The notes: a model not told the origin generated them from the sequence alone. A stretch of 64,000 nt of DNA from Bog-159 sp963756605 (GCA_963756605.1 CAVWOT010000014.1:124001-188000); one strand, 5' to 3'; positions 45,448 to 55,505 are shown, counted from the stretch's first letter. A program made the numbers and translations.

Positions 45448-46536
45448 ATGAACAACGTATTTAGCAAGAAGATGAGCGCGGGCCTGCTAGGCGCCGCATT
45501 GACGTTAACTTCGATCGCCAACCTGTCCGCCCAGGACGCTACCACTTCGATCCTCGGCAACCTTGGCTCGCCGACTAACCTGTCCACGGTGCCATCCAAC
45601 GGCGACTTGAACCCCTACGGGGTGGCCTTCGTGCCCGGCAGTTTCCCGACCGGCGGCATGCTCCATCCCGGAGACATTCTGGTTTCGAATTACAACAATT
45701 CTCAGAACCTGCAAGGCACCGGCAGCACCATCGTGCAGTTTCACGACGGGCAGCAGAGCCTGTTCTACCAAGGCCAGTCGCCCATGGGATTGACCACCGG
45801 CTTGGCAGTATTGAAGGCGGGCTACGTCCTGGTCGGCACAATGCCTACAACGGATGGCACCTCCAACACCGTGCAACCCGGTACGTTGATGGCGCTGAAT
45901 AGCGCCGGACAGATTTTCTGGACACTGAGCGATCTGCGTCTGGTAAACGGTCCCTGGGATTTCACCGTCAATGACCAGGGCAGCACGGTCCAGGTTTTTG
46001 TCTCGAACGTACTGGCGGGCAACATCACCCGCATCGACCTGTCGGTAACTTCCGCCGGCATTGCGGTCAAGAAGGGTATCGTGATTTCAGACGGCTACAC
46101 GCACCGTCCCGATCCCGCCGCTCTGGAAGTTGGACCCACGGGCCTGGCGTATGATGCCGTGCGAGACATCTTGTATGTGGCCGACGGCGACTCGAACGCA
46201 GTCTACGGCATTCCGAACGCCGGCAACATCATCGCCGATGGCGGTCTGGGATATCGCATCTACATGGACAACCTGCACCTGCACGGCGCGCTGGCCATGA
46301 TTCTGGCGCCCAACGGGCACCTGATCTGCAGCAATAACGACGTGGTAAACGTGGTGCCGGGACAGCCGAGCGAGTTGGATGAATTTACGGTGGACGGTCA
46401 ATTCGTGGCGCAATACTCGGTCGATCCGAATCTGGGTGGCGCCTTCGGACTCAATATCGAAGTTTTCGAAGGGAAAACCATATTCGCAGCGGTGGATGAT
46501 AATACCTCCTCGCTGGATGTCTGGACAGTAAAGTAG
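45448..46536 (+). CDS. Secreted beta-propeller-like protein of unknown function
   Basis: 362 residues with a signal peptide (AGLLGAALTLTSIANLSAQ); AGAGGAAAT precedes the ATG. The body has repeated blade-like strands (NPYGVAFVPGSF, HPGDILVSNYNN, STIVQFHDGQQ, GPTGLAYDAVRDILYVADGDSNAVYGI, LAMILAPNGHLICSNND) of the kind seen in NHL/SMP-30-type propellers. No catalytic residues can be assigned. It is followed 41 nt later by a strong terminator, and with the small protein upstream it may be a two-gene unit. The function may be extracellular binding. Confidence 0.78.
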   Translation: MNNVFSKKMSAGLLGAALTLTSIANLSAQDATTSILGNLGSPTNLSTVPSNGDLNPYGVAFVPGSFPTGGMLHPGDILVSNYNNSQNLQGTGSTIVQFHDGQQSLFYQGQSPMGLTTGLAVLKAGYVLVGTMPTTDGTSNTVQPGTLMALNSAGQIFWTLSDLRLVNGPWDFTVNDQGSTVQVFVSNVLAGNITRIDLSVTSAGIAVKKGIVISDGYTHRPDPAALEVGPTGLAYDAVRDILYVADGDSNAVYGIPNAGNIIADGGLGYRIYMDNLHLHGALAMILAPNGHLICSNNDVVNVVPGQPSELDEFTVDGQFVAQYSVDPNLGGAFGLNIEVFEGKTIFAAVDDNTSSLDVWTVK

Positions 46537-46577
46537 CGCAGCCTGCCACTGGGCTTCGTAGCACTAAGAGAAAACTG

Positions 46578-46612
46578 GGAGGGCGGGAGCGATCCGCCCT
46601 CCGATCTTTTTT
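46578..46612 (+). terminator. Strong rho-independent terminator
   Basis: GGAGGGCGG (46578-46586) pairs perfectly with CCGCCCTCC (46594-46602), a nine-pair stem with a seven-base loop, followed by GATCTTTTTT. It closes the transcription unit of the propeller-like gene. Confidence 0.9.
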
Positions 46613-47847
46613 GCGCCTAAGTCAAACAATACTGTCCGCAAGTGCGTTTCACTACTTGGTCTTGAAATTTGCTCCTCTACCCGCTCCGCAGTAGATTCCT
46701 CCGCCGCCACACCGCTAAGCCCCGGATACATCTTTCGCAACGACGCTCGCGGTAGCCAGCGGCGCTGTGCTGGGTGTCGCGTGGAAGCGCTTGCGATGGA
46801 CGTACCGCGCGGCTGCCCGTGATATCGCCGTGCGCCGTCTCACCACTTCACTGTGCCCGTCCGCTCATAATGGCGGAAGCGAGGGCCGGCGGTGCTCGCA
46901 CCCCCTTGTCTTTAGATCATTCACGTTGCCGCGCAAGGTGATTCCGGCGGGCGAAGAGGTCACGCACACGTTCCTCGAAGAGCCGTCATTCGTGGCCGCG
47001 GCAGCTGCCGTTGCCACAAATTGGGATCAGTCTCTGGGCTCGCGGGACGCGGCCGCCAGCGTCCACGCTTTATCTGGCTGCACCCCCGCGCATCCCGGTT
47101 TCGCATCTTTGGCAATTTTCACATCCATCCGGAAGTATTCTCGTGACTTGTATCGGGGGTGAGTAGGCTCATGGCGACGGCGCGCTAAACCTCCGCGACC
47201 TCTGTGCCGATCTAAATAGTGTATGAACGTCACAGGTGTTGAGTGGCGAGATTCGGGAGATGCGGAAGCTGACAGGAAGTTCCGCCATCCATCCCCGCGT
47301 ACGCGCAAACTGGCGGACGCTGATAATGACGTCGCCGACATCGTCGAGATTCACGATCCGGGCGAGGAAGAGACCGCCGACGGGCTGGATGAATTCGATT
47401 AGCGTAGCGCACGCTTCAGTGTGCAGTTGCACCGGCTGAAGCTCGTGCGCCACATGCGGGTAGTCGCAGCCGAACACGCTTTCTTTTTCCTTACATTTCA
47501 ATTACTTCTACATAACACCCGGCTTGTGGCGATGGGCTCCATGCCATCGTGAAATCAAGAAAGGGCGCTGTGCTGACTTCGGCAGCGTACCTTACGAGGG
47601 GCGTATTTGGGGCGCTCTTCCCGTCCCCGGCCGGATTTCAGCGGCCGGTCTGGTAGTGATCCACCCGGAGCCCTTGAGAAAGGCTTGCCGGCCAATTGCG
47701 ACGGTTGTCCGGACGGGTTCGGTGACGGGGCGAACAGCCTCCCATCCGAGCCGGATTGCTGCGCCTGGCCTCTGTTTCCATGCAGAGGCCGGGCGGGGAC
47801 GGTCTGCCCGCTTGCTTGTAACCGCGCACTCGATTATCGTCGTGGTC
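46613..47847. other. 1.2-kb stretch without a supported gene
   Basis: Short open frames occur on both strands, but none shows a ribosome-binding site and domain pattern together. The only hint is a minus-strand segment at about 47270-47410 (IEFIQPVGGLFLARIVNLDD) that reads like protein but is broken from its surroundings; it may be a fragment of a lost gene. The downstream part (from about 47524) extends the open frame of the sugar isomerase-like gene but has no signal or homology-like content. Confidence 0.5.
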
Positions 47848-48798
47848 GTGACGATTTCCCGACGCATCCTTCTGGCCGCTTTGCCGGCCGCGGCCGCCGC
47901 GCATGCGCAGCGCGCCCGTACACAGCCCTGGAAGCCCAAGCTGGGCGTTCTGGGCAGCTATTCCGACGCCAACCTCGAGTTCGTGAAGGCGGAGGGGTTC
48001 ACCAGCATGCAACTGCGCCTCGATCCCGACAAGCTCAACGATGCCGCAATTGCCACCCTGAAAGATAAGCTGCAACGCTCCGGTATCTATATTTCCTCGC
48101 TGGCAGTGGATGGAAACCACATTCATCCCGACCCGGCAGCGCGCGCCCGCCAGAACCAGTACACCGCCAAGTGCCTCGAGTTGTGCGGCAAGCTGGGAAT
48201 ACCGAACATCGGCGGGCAATCCGGTACGATCAAGGGGAAGCCGCTTGGCGAGCAAGTGGACGAGATCGTGCGCGTGTACACCGAGAAGTATTTTCCACTG
48301 TGTGAGAAATACAACGTTCGCGTGCTGTGGGAGCCGTATGCCGGCGGACCGAATATCGCCACTGGCCCGGTGGGCTGGGAGGCGCTGTTCAAGGCATTTG
48401 GAAATAGCCCGCATGTGGGACTGCAATTCGATCCTTCTCACCTGGTCTGGCAGTTCATGGATCCCGTGCAGGCGGCGCGCGATTTCGCGGATAAGATCTA
48501 CGATGTGCATCTGAAAGACACCGAGATTCTCTGGCACGTGGTGCGGCGGGCCGGCATCCAGCCCGTAAATGGCGCACGCTGGTGGCGCTTCCGGGTGCCC
48601 GGTTACGGCTCGATGGATTGGAAGGGGTTTTTCTCGGTGCTGGCGGAAGTACACTACCAGGGCGCCATGAACATCGAGAACGAGGACGAGTTCTTCTCTC
48701 CGGATTACGACGGAGACAATTTCACGGAATCATTCAAGCGCGGCTTCCGCATGGCGCACGAATTTCTGAAGACGCTCGTGCCGCCGGTTACGGCTTAG
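47848..48798 (+). CDS. Sugar-phosphate isomerase/epimerase-like TIM-barrel protein, exported
   Basis: 317 residues from a GTG at 47848, chosen because it opens into a twin-arginine-like signal (TISRRILLAALPAAAAAHAQ); the frame is open 324 nt further upstream, but that part is unlike protein. Family features of xylose-isomerase-like TIM barrels are LGVLGSYSDANLEFVKAEGF, LDPDKLNDAAIATLKDKLQRSG, GNHIHPDP, WEPYAGG (Glu ligand), LQFDPSHLVWQ (Asp/His ligands), VHLKDTE and NIENEDEF (Glu ligand). The metal ligands appear intact. The substrate is unknown; such exported homologues are abundant in Acidobacteriota and Planctomycetota. The following TPR gene starts immediately after its stop codon. Confidence 0.85.
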   Translation: MTISRRILLAALPAAAAAHAQRARTQPWKPKLGVLGSYSDANLEFVKAEGFTSMQLRLDPDKLNDAAIATLKDKLQRSGIYISSLAVDGNHIHPDPAARARQNQYTAKCLELCGKLGIPNIGGQSGTIKGKPLGEQVDEIVRVYTEKYFPLCEKYNVRVLWEPYAGGPNIATGPVGWEALFKAFGNSPHVGLQFDPSHLVWQFMDPVQAARDFADKIYDVHLKDTEILWHVVRRAGIQPVNGARWWRFRVPGYGSMDWKGFFSVLAEVHYQGAMNIENEDEFFSPDYDGDNFTESFKRGFRMAHEFLKTLVPPVTA

Positions 48799-49600
48799 AT
48801 GGAAATGCACGCGCGCGCTCGTATTGTTTGTGCCTGCCTGGCCGCGGTCGCCGCGGTCACGCCCTTGCGCGCCCAATCAGCCAGGGATTGTAAGACCGCT
48901 CCGGCGGTCGAAGCCATGACGCAGGGCATCCGGCATTTAAGAACGGCGAATTTGCGGCAGCCGTAGACCGTTTTAAGACCGCGCTCGCTGCGGACGCGGC
49001 CTGCACCACGGCGCACCTCTACCTCGCTACGGCTTATATGCAGCAGTTCATTCCCGGCGCCGACTCGCCCGATAATCTGGCAATGGCGTCCGCGGCCACC
49101 GAACAGTTCGACATAGTCTTGCGACTGGAGCCGGACAACCAACTGGCGATGGCTTCGGAAGCCTCGCTCTACTTCAACCAGAAAAAGCTGGATGAGGCCG
49201 CCACCTGGTACAAGAAGCTGATCGTGGTCGCGCCGCAGAGCTATGAAGCTTTCTACACGCTGGGGGTGATTGCCTGGACGCGGGTCCAAGAACCCATCCA
49301 GAAGGCCAGGCAGGATACGGGAATGAAGCCGAAGGATCCCGGCCCATCCGGGATGCCGACGTCCGCGGCGCGCTCCGCACGAATTACATGCCGGTGATCG
49401 AGGAAGGCATGGACAACCTCCACGAGGCACTGGCGATGAATCCCGAGTACACCGATGCCATGGCGTATATGAATCTGCTGTACCGCGAGAAGGCGGATTT
49501 GGAGGAATCGCCGCGAACGTATGCGGATGATGTGGCGCAGGCGGATTGGTGGTTCCAGAAGACTATCGATACCCGGAACGCCTTAGCATCGCGAAAGTAA
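48799..49600 (+). pseudogene. Secreted TPR protein with two 1-nt frameshifts
   Basis: The ATG at 48799 follows the stop of the isomerase gene directly and starts a signal peptide (RIVCACLAAVAAVTPLRAQ). After MTQGIR (about 48938) the TPR sequence continues in another frame (AFKNGEFAAAVDRFKTALAAD, then EAATWYKKLIVVAPQSYEAFYTLG), and after KPKDPGP (about 49350) in a third (IRDADVRGALRTNYM, MDNLHEALAMNPEYTDAMAYM) to the stop at 49600. Each junction is repaired by adding a single base, so about 267 residues of a typical acidobacterial secreted TPR protein can be reconstructed. Either the gene has two 1-nt deletions or the sequence has two errors. Confidence 0.82.
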
Positions 49601-49612
49601 TTACAGGCTAAG

Positions 49613-49664
49613 GCGGGTCTGGAGACCCGCTGCAGACCTGCCGTAGACAGGAGGTCCGCCCCAC
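49613..49664. repeat. Palindromic repeat array F
   Basis: GCGGGTCTGGAGACCCGC (49613-49630) is perfect. Next to it GCAGACCT (49632-49639) and AGGTCCGC (49652-49659) form an imperfect stem, ending in CCCCAC (complement of the GTGGGG leader). Read on the minus strand, the order leader - GCAGACCT module - GCGGGTCT module is the same as in array B at 9.5 kb. It lies between convergent genes. Confidence 0.8.
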
Positions 49665-49668
49665 GCGC

Positions 49669-51051
49669 TCAGTCCACCCGCGGGCGCAGCCACACATGAT
49701 ACACCGCGGCCCCCGCACCAATCGTGACCAGCGCAGTCAACGAGGCCACCGGCTGCCACACCACGCCGTAAACGATCATACAAGTCCCCACCAGAATATA
49801 GGCCAGCGGAATCGCCGGAAACAGGAAGCTCACCGGGCGCAGCTTTTGCCAACCGGGTCTGCGCCGGAACACGAAGACCGACGCCACCGACAGCACGGAG
49901 AAAAATGTCAGGCTGAAGCCGATGTAGTACACCAGTTGCGGAAAGGGCGTCACGGTCATCACCATTGCGCAAAGGCCCTGGCTCAGAATCGCGGTCACCG
50001 GGGTGTGCCACTCCGGATGCACTTTGGCGGCAGCCTTGAAGAATGCCTTGTTTTTGGCCATGGCGTAATACACCCGCGGACCGATGGTTACCTCGGCGTT
50101 CACTGTGGCCATCAGCGACAGCGCCATCAGCGCGGAAAATGTCCCCGCCACCTGCGGACCGAACAGGTTGGAGGCGGCCAGCGATCCCACCGCCAGTACG
50201 CCTTTCATCGATTCCAGCGGCGTGGAATAAATAAAAATCACATTGAGGCCGATAAAGAGCGCCGTGACCAACGCCGTGCCGGCTGCCAGCGCCGCGGGCA
50301 GTGTTTGCTCCGGATGCTTCAGTTCTTCAGCCACGTAAGTGGCGGCGTTCCACCCGCTGTAAGCGACCATCACCCACAGCAGGCTGATGACAAATTGTTG
50401 CGGTAATGTCGTGGTCGCCGTGCGCACCGCGGGTTCGGAGAAGTGCCGCCAGCTTCCTGCGCCGCTCAGGAAACCAAGGCCGATAAAACCGATGATTACC
50501 ACCAGCTTGGTGGCGGTCAGCGCGTTCTGCACCTTGGCCGTCCGACGCACTCCCAGGCAATTCAGAATGCTGAAAGCCGCAATCAACAGGCACGCCATGG
50601 TCTGCTCCCCGCCCAGGCGGATGGTTAGCGGACCCGAGCCCAACACATAGCGTGCGTGCTCCTGCTGCAGCGAAGGATAGAAATAGCCCAAATAATTCGA
50701 AAAGGCCAACGCCGCGGCTGCAATTGGCGCTGAGAAGCCGGCAAAGAATGAGACCCATCCGGTCATGAAGCCCCACGCCGGACCAAAGGCGCGCGTCAGG
50801 TAAACATACTCGCCTCCAGAGCTGGGAAAGTTAATGCCTAATTCGGAATAAGTGAGAGCGCCGGCTAAAGCGAACAGGGCGCCCGCCAGCCAGACGGCCA
50901 GAATAATCTTGCCGCTGCCCAAGTCCCGCGCCATAAAACCGGTCGTGGTGAAGATGCCCATCCCGACCATATTCGAGACCACCAGGGCCGTGGCGCTGAC
51001 GAAGCCGAGTTGGCGTAGCAGTCCCGTCTTGCCCTGAAGCTGCGTGAGCAT
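49669..51051 (-). CDS. APC-superfamily amino-acid permease
   Basis: 460 residues, about twelve transmembrane helices. The first helix carries the unwound substrate-binding motif of the family (SNMVGMGIFTTTGFMA), and TYSELGINFPSSGGEYVYLTRAFGP is the conserved helix 2-3 region. Later segments (LLWVMVAYSGWNAATYVAEELKHPEQTLPAALAAG) are typical of LAT/YfnA-like transporters. It probably imports or exchanges amino acids; specificity cannot be read. It starts about 280 nt from the divergent DUF255 gene. The region between contains long inverted repeats (51122-51314). Confidence 0.9.
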   Translation of the reverse strand: MLTQLQGKTGLLRQLGFVSATALVVSNMVGMGIFTTTGFMARDLGSGKIILAVWLAGALFALAGALTYSELGINFPSSGGEYVYLTRAFGPAWGFMTGWVSFFAGFSAPIAAAALAFSNYLGYFYPSLQQEHARYVLGSGPLTIRLGGEQTMACLLIAAFSILNCLGVRRTAKVQNALTATKLVVIIGFIGLGFLSGAGSWRHFSEPAVRTATTTLPQQFVISLLWVMVAYSGWNAATYVAEELKHPEQTLPAALAAGTALVTALFIGLNVIFIYSTPLESMKGVLAVGSLAASNLFGPQVAGTFSALMALSLMATVNAEVTIGPRVYYAMAKNKAFFKAAAKVHPEWHTPVTAILSQGLCAMVMTVTPFPQLVYYIGFSLTFFSVLSVASVFVFRRRPGWQKLRPVSFLFPAIPLAYILVGTCMIVYGVVWQPVASLTALVTIGAGAAVYHVWLRPRVD

Positions 51052-51121
51052 GTGCGCTTATGGTCATTGTATGTCACAGCGGCAGGCAAGCCTTAGCCGG
51101 TGGTGACACAGGTGCTATTTC

Positions 51122-51314
51122 AGAGCGTGAACGGGAATCTGAGTCGTTCGGGCGGGAAAATTCTGGCGGCTAGGGGGTAGGTCACAGGCAGCATTATAAG
51201 ACACACGCCATTCACGCTCTTATGGGTATAGTGAGTTAAACTGCCCAATAATTACAATGGCGTAAAGTACCATTGGGTCTAGGTCGTAAGGCTATGATAG
51301 AAGTACTGTTGGGC
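51122..51314 (+). promoter_or_regulatory. Long and mutually exclusive inverted repeats upstream of the DUF255 gene
   Basis: AGAGCGTGAA (51122-51131) pairs with TTCACGCTCT (51211-51220), 79 nt apart. Downstream, CAATGG (51255-51260) can pair with CCATTG (51270-51275), but ATTGGG (51272-51277) can instead pair with CCCAAT (51244-51249). GCCCAA (51243-51248) also matches TTGGGC (51309-51314) next to the start codon. Such competing stems are the pattern expected of an attenuator or leader switch, but no known riboswitch is recognised and chance cannot be excluded. Confidence 0.4.
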
Positions 51315-51329
51315 TAATTGAAAGCGAAC

Positions 51330-53419
51330 ATGCACACGAATCGGTTGATTGCCGAGAAGAGTCCATATCTGATCCAGCACGCCCACAATCCGGTCAACTG
51401 GTACGCTTGGGGGCCGGATGCGTTCGAAAAAGCCCGCCGTGAGCAAAAGCCGATCTTCCTATCCATCGGCTACTCGACCTGTCATTGGTGCCACGTGATG
51501 GAGCGCGAATCCTTCGAAAACGAAGCCACCGCCGCGCTCATGAACCAGTACTTTATCGCCATCAAGGTGGATCGCGAAGAGCGCCCGGATGTGGATCGCA
51601 TCTACATGTCCTTCGTACAAGCCACGACCGGCAGCGGGGGCTGGCCTATGTCCGTCTGGCTCACGCCCGATCTGAAGCCGTTCTACGGCGGCACGTATTT
51701 CCCGCCGGAGCAGCGTTACGGCCATCCCGGTTTCCCCATGGTGCTCGAGCGCGTCGCCGAAGCGTGGCGCAGGACCGCGAGCGCATCGAGGAATCCGGCC
51801 GCGATGCGGTTGCGCAGTTGACCAAACAATCCGCCGTAGTGGCCGCCGGCGCGGGCTCGGCGTTGCGGCCCGGCCCAGATACGCTCGATAGCGCCTTTTA
51901 TGTTTTCAGGCGCAGCTTCGATTCGCGTTACGCCGGCTTTGGAGAAGCGCCCAAGTTTCCCCGTCCGGTGATGCTGAATTTCCTGCTGCGTTACCATGCG
52001 CGCACGAAAAACCAGGAGGCGCTGGACATGGTTCTGGCGACCCTGCGCGAAATGGCCAAGGGCGGCATGTACGATCAACTGGGTGGCGGCTTCCATCGTT
52101 ATTCGGTGGACGCCCGCTGGTTCGTGCCGCATTTCGAGAAAATGCTCTACGACCAGGCGCAACTGGCCATCTCGTACGTGGAAGCGTTTCAAATTACGGG
52201 CGATCCTTTCTACGCCGCGACCGCGCGCGGCATTCTGGATTATGTGCTGCGCGACATGCGCGATCCGGGCGGCGCATTCTGTTCCGCCGAAGATGCCGAC
52301 AGCGTGATCGACCCGGCGCATCCCGAGGAGAAAGGCGAGGGCGCATTCTACATTTGGACGCAATCCGAAATCGAAGCCGTGGTTGGGCAGCCGGCGGCTG
52401 AGTGGTTCTGCCGTCACTACGGTGTCCTGCCGGATGGGAATGTCTCGAACGATCCGCACCACGAGTTCGTGGGAAAGAACATCCTGTATCAGGCGCAGCC
52501 GGTGGAGGACGCCGCCCAGCTTGCGGCGATTCGCGAAACTTCGCAGAAGTTGCTCGCCGCGCGCAGCCGGCGGATTCGTCCGCATCTCGACGATAAGGTC
52601 TTGACCGCCTGGAACGGGCTCATGATCTCGGCATTCGCCAAAGCCGCGGCGGCGCTGGCGGAAGCGCGCTACGCGGATGCCGCCCGGTGCGCCGCGGATT
52701 TCCTCGCGGGTCGCATGTACGATCCCGGCACGGGAATCCTGTTGCGGCGATACCGCCAGGGTGAAGCGGCCATCCCCGGTTTCCTGGACGATTATGCGTT
52801 CCTGGCGCAAGGCCTGCTCGATCTGTACGAAACCACTTTCGAATGGCGCGATCTGGAACTCGCTATCCGGCTCACGGAAAGGATGATAGAGCTGTTCGAA
52901 GATAAGGAGCACGGCGCATTCTACAGCACGGCCGCGGGCGATCCCTCGCTCGTCATGCGCATCAAGGAAGATTACGACGGCGCGGAACCGTCGGGTAATT
53001 CGATCGCCGTGCTCAACCTGCTGCGCCTGGCGCAGATCACGGACCGGGCGGACTTCCGCGCAGTCGGGGCGCGCGCCCTGGAGGCTTTCGGATCGCGCAT
53101 GGTCTCCGCTCCCGTGGGCGTACCGCAGATGCTGGTAGCTTACGAATTCAGCACGGCGAAGCCCCGGCAGATCATCGTGGCGGGCGAGCGCGACGCGCAG
53201 GATACGGGGCGGTTGCTGGCCGTGCTCCGCTCCCGCTTCCTACCCCACGGCATCGTGCTGCTGGTGAATGCCGAATCGCGTGCTGCCATATCGCGCTATC
53301 TGCCGGTAGTAGCCGGCATGCAGCCGATCGGCGGACAAGCCACCGCTTACGTGTGCGAAGATTACACCTGCCAATTGCCCACGACGGACGCGGCCCGGTT
53401 CGGGCAGTTGTTACAATAG
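51330..53419 (+). CDS. DUF255/YyaL-type thioredoxin-domain protein, one frameshift
   Basis: The N-terminus begins at ATG 51330 (NRLIAEKSPYLIQHAHNPVNWYAWG), as in family members, with the thioredoxin-like CXXC STCHWCHVMERESFE. It runs to about 51768 (VLERVAEAWR) and then continues in another frame (QDRERIEESGRDAVAQ) through the alpha/alpha-barrel part (YVFRRSFDSRYAGFGEAPKFPRP, GGMYDQLGGGFHRYSVD, VPHFEKMLYDQAQLA, DKVLTAWNGLMISAF) to 53419. Adding one base after TGGCGC restores a protein of about 696 residues, the normal family length. The family (also called spermatogenesis-associated 20-like) has unclear function. tpx lies 28 nt downstream, so a redox-related operon is plausible. The indel is either real or a sequence error. 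Confidence 0.87.
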
Positions 53420-53446
53420 AGCATCACCCAAACAACAGGAGGAGAG

Positions 53447-53956
53447 ATGGAAAGACCAGGAGCAACCACACTGCGCGGAGATCCCAAGACGCTGATGGGC
53501 CCGGAACTGAAACCGGGCGACTCTGCGCCCGATTTCGAGGTGGTGGACAGCAGTCTGAAGCCCGTCACGTTGTCCGGCACGGGAGAAAAGGTACGGATTT
53601 TCAGCGTGGTGCCATCGCTCGATACGCCGGTTTGCGATGCGCAGACCAAGCGCTTCAATGAAGAGGCCGGCAAGCTGCCCAGCGTGGATATCTACACCGT
53701 GAGCATGGATCTGCCGTTCGCGCAAAAGCGCTGGTGCGGCGCTTTCGGAGTCGATAAAGTCAAGATGCTGTCGGACCACAAGGACGGCTCGTTCGGCAGC
53801 CACTATGGCACGCTGATCAAGGAATTGCGGATTGAAAGCCGCGCGATTTTCGTGGTGGGCAAGGACAATAAGATCAAGCATGCGGAGTATGTGAAGGAAG
53901 TCGCGGATTTTCCGAATTACGAAACCGCGCTGGCGGCGGCGCGGGCGGCATCTTAA
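53447..53956 (+). CDS. tpx: Thiol peroxidase
   Basis: 169 residues; AGGAGGAG precedes the ATG. Peroxidatic Cys in VPSLDTPVCDAQTKRF and resolving Cys in FAQKRWCGAFGV identify Tpx, an atypical 2-Cys peroxiredoxin that reduces hydrogen and alkyl peroxides with thioredoxin. The fold start (LKPGDSAPDFEVVDSSLKPVTL) is typical. It is probably transcribed with the DUF255 protein upstream and would use periplasmic or cytoplasmic reductants depending on location; no signal peptide is present, so a cytoplasmic enzyme is likely. Confidence 0.95.
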   Translation: MERPGATTLRGDPKTLMGPELKPGDSAPDFEVVDSSLKPVTLSGTGEKVRIFSVVPSLDTPVCDAQTKRFNEEAGKLPSVDIYTVSMDLPFAQKRWCGAFGVDKVKMLSDHKDGSFGSHYGTLIKELRIESRAIFVVGKDNKIKHAEYVKEVADFPNYETALAAARAAS

Positions 53957-53970
53957 TCAAGCTTCTGCCG

Positions 53971-54000
53971 CGTTACTGAGCCGCGACCGTCAGGGAGCGG
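53971..54000. repeat. Dispersed repeat that reads PLPDGRGSV on the minus strand
   Basis: The 30-bp segment translated on the minus strand gives PLPDGRGSVT, a peptide I have often seen in spurious acidobacterial reading frames, which marks a high-copy genomic repeat. Its core is GAGCCGCGACCGTCAGGGAG. It ends directly before the TTG start of murJ and supplies the only Shine-Dalgarno-like sequence there (GGGAG). Confidence 0.6.
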
Positions 54001-54001
54001 T

Positions 54002-55381
54002 TTGAGTGCTCGATATTCCGAGGCAAGTCTGAGTACGGATTCCACAACCCCGGTTCTTACGGAACGAGTACTGGCGCGGGCGGTCGAAAGTCCGCTGGTG
54101 CGCGGCGGCCTGACCATCGGGGCCGGCCTCATCGCCGGCAATATCATCGGCTATCGTGCGCATGGCGGTGACCGCTTATCTGCTGGGCACGCACTCCCAG
54201 GCGGATTCGCTGGCGGTAGCCCTGGGACCCCTGGACGCGCTGAATTCGGTCCTCATCAACACCATGGTCTTCGCTTTCGTGCCCATGCTCGCCGCGCGGC
54301 AGGGTGCCGAACGCACGGCCCTCTTCTTGAAGTTGAATCAGCGATTCGCCTGGCTGTTTACGGCGCTCACAGTAGCAGTGGTGTTTTCCGCGCCGTGGCT
54401 GATCGCCGTACTCGCGCCGGGCCTCGACCCGCGCTATTACCACACCTCCGTCGCCATTTTGCGCATCGCGGCGTTCTCCATCATGGCGGCCGGCGCGGCA
54501 GCCGTCAACTGCGCGCTGCTGTATACGGACGCCGTTTCGCGCCCTTCGCGTTTTATCAGGCCTGTCTCAATGTGTTCACCATCACCGGCGCCCTCAGCTT
54601 GTGGCGTGTGATGGGAGTCTACGGATTCGCCATCGGCTACACCGCCGGGCGCGTGGGCACAGTATCGGAGTCGTCTACTTCTGTGCGCGCGCCGATCTCG
54701 ACACGCGCAACCTGCCGCCTTCGAAAGTGCATTGGCGCGAAATTCTCGGACGGCCGCTGGCGGTGTCGCTGTATGCCGTCAGCCTGGCGCTGAACATTGT
54801 CTTCACGCGCGCCTGGGCCACCCATATCGGACCGGGCATGGCCGCCGCGCTGGATTATTGCATGCGCGGAGTAGGCGTCCCGCTAGCCTTCCTGGTGAGT
54901 CCGATTTCCAATTCGCTGCTGCCGGAGATCGCCCGGCTGCGCGCCCAATTGCGCTTCGGCCAGGCCTTTCGCCTGATCGACAGAACGCTCGGTCTGGCGG
55001 CGCTGGGCGCAGTTGCGGCGTGCGGCGTGGCGCTGGCTTTGCGCCATCCGGTCATCGCGATCCTGTTTCAACGCGGCAACTTCACCGCGGAATCCACTAA
55101 CTTGGTCTCTGCCGTTTTCCTGGGCATGGCGCCCAGCTTAATCGGCTGGAGCCTGCTGGAATTGACCGGACGCGCGCTGTTCGCGCTGGACCGCCCCGTG
55201 CTGGCGTTGAGCGCGGCCATCATCCCGGTGCTGGTCAATGTGGCGCTGACACTCTGGTTGCACTCGTCCTGCACCGCAGTGGATCGGGCTGGGCGCGTCC
55301 GTGGGATTGATGGCTGGATTCCTGACGCTGTTCGTCGCCGCGCACGTCAGCCGCAAGCGCTGGATGGCCGCGGCTTCATGA
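54002..55381 (+). pseudogene. murJ: MurJ-type lipid II flippase with about four frameshifts
   Basis: The sequence can be followed across frames: RGGLTIGAGLIAGNIIG (from TTG 54002), RMAVTAYLLGTHSQADSLAV and FAFVPMLAARQGAERTALF (after about 54150), RRFAPFAFYQACLNVFTITG (after about 54530), SIGVVYFCARADLDTRNL through LRHPVIAILFQRGNF (after about 54655), and GASVGLMAGFLTLFVAAHVS to the TGA at 55379-55381 (after about 55265). This matches MurJ/MviN of the MOP exporter family, with the conserved region around the charged helices visible. Each change needs only a one-base correction. MurJ is essential in most bacteria, so either another copy exists or these are sequence errors. Confidence 0.8.
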
Positions 55382-55386
55382 GAATT

Positions 55387-55505
55387 GTGGGGCAGGCCCG
55401 CGGCCTGCGCGGGTCTCTCAGCCCCCCCCAGTTGCTCGAAGCCCAGTTCTATTTTGAAGAGGAGGGCGGTCTAAGAGGCCACCGCAGGCCGAGGGCCCGC
55501 CCCAC
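55387..55505. repeat. 119-bp element with 23-bp inverted ends (array G)
   Basis: The 23 bp at 55387-55409 (starting GTGGGGCAGGCCCGCGGCC) match the reverse complement of 55483-55505 at all but about two positions. The left end contains the perfect palindrome GCAGGCC-CGC-GGCCTGC. The 73-bp interior has no coding potential. Inverted pairs of a palindromic repeat separated by a short spacer resemble REPINs. It lies between convergent genes (murJ and the coiled-coil protein). Confidence 0.82.

Noticed and set aside
46767..47162. 131-codon plus-strand frame after the terminator
   Set aside because: No ribosome-binding site, signal or domain; composition mixed.
47524..47847. N-terminal extension of the sugar isomerase-like protein
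   Set aside because: Composition unlike protein and the GTG at 47848 opens directly into a twin-arginine-like signal.
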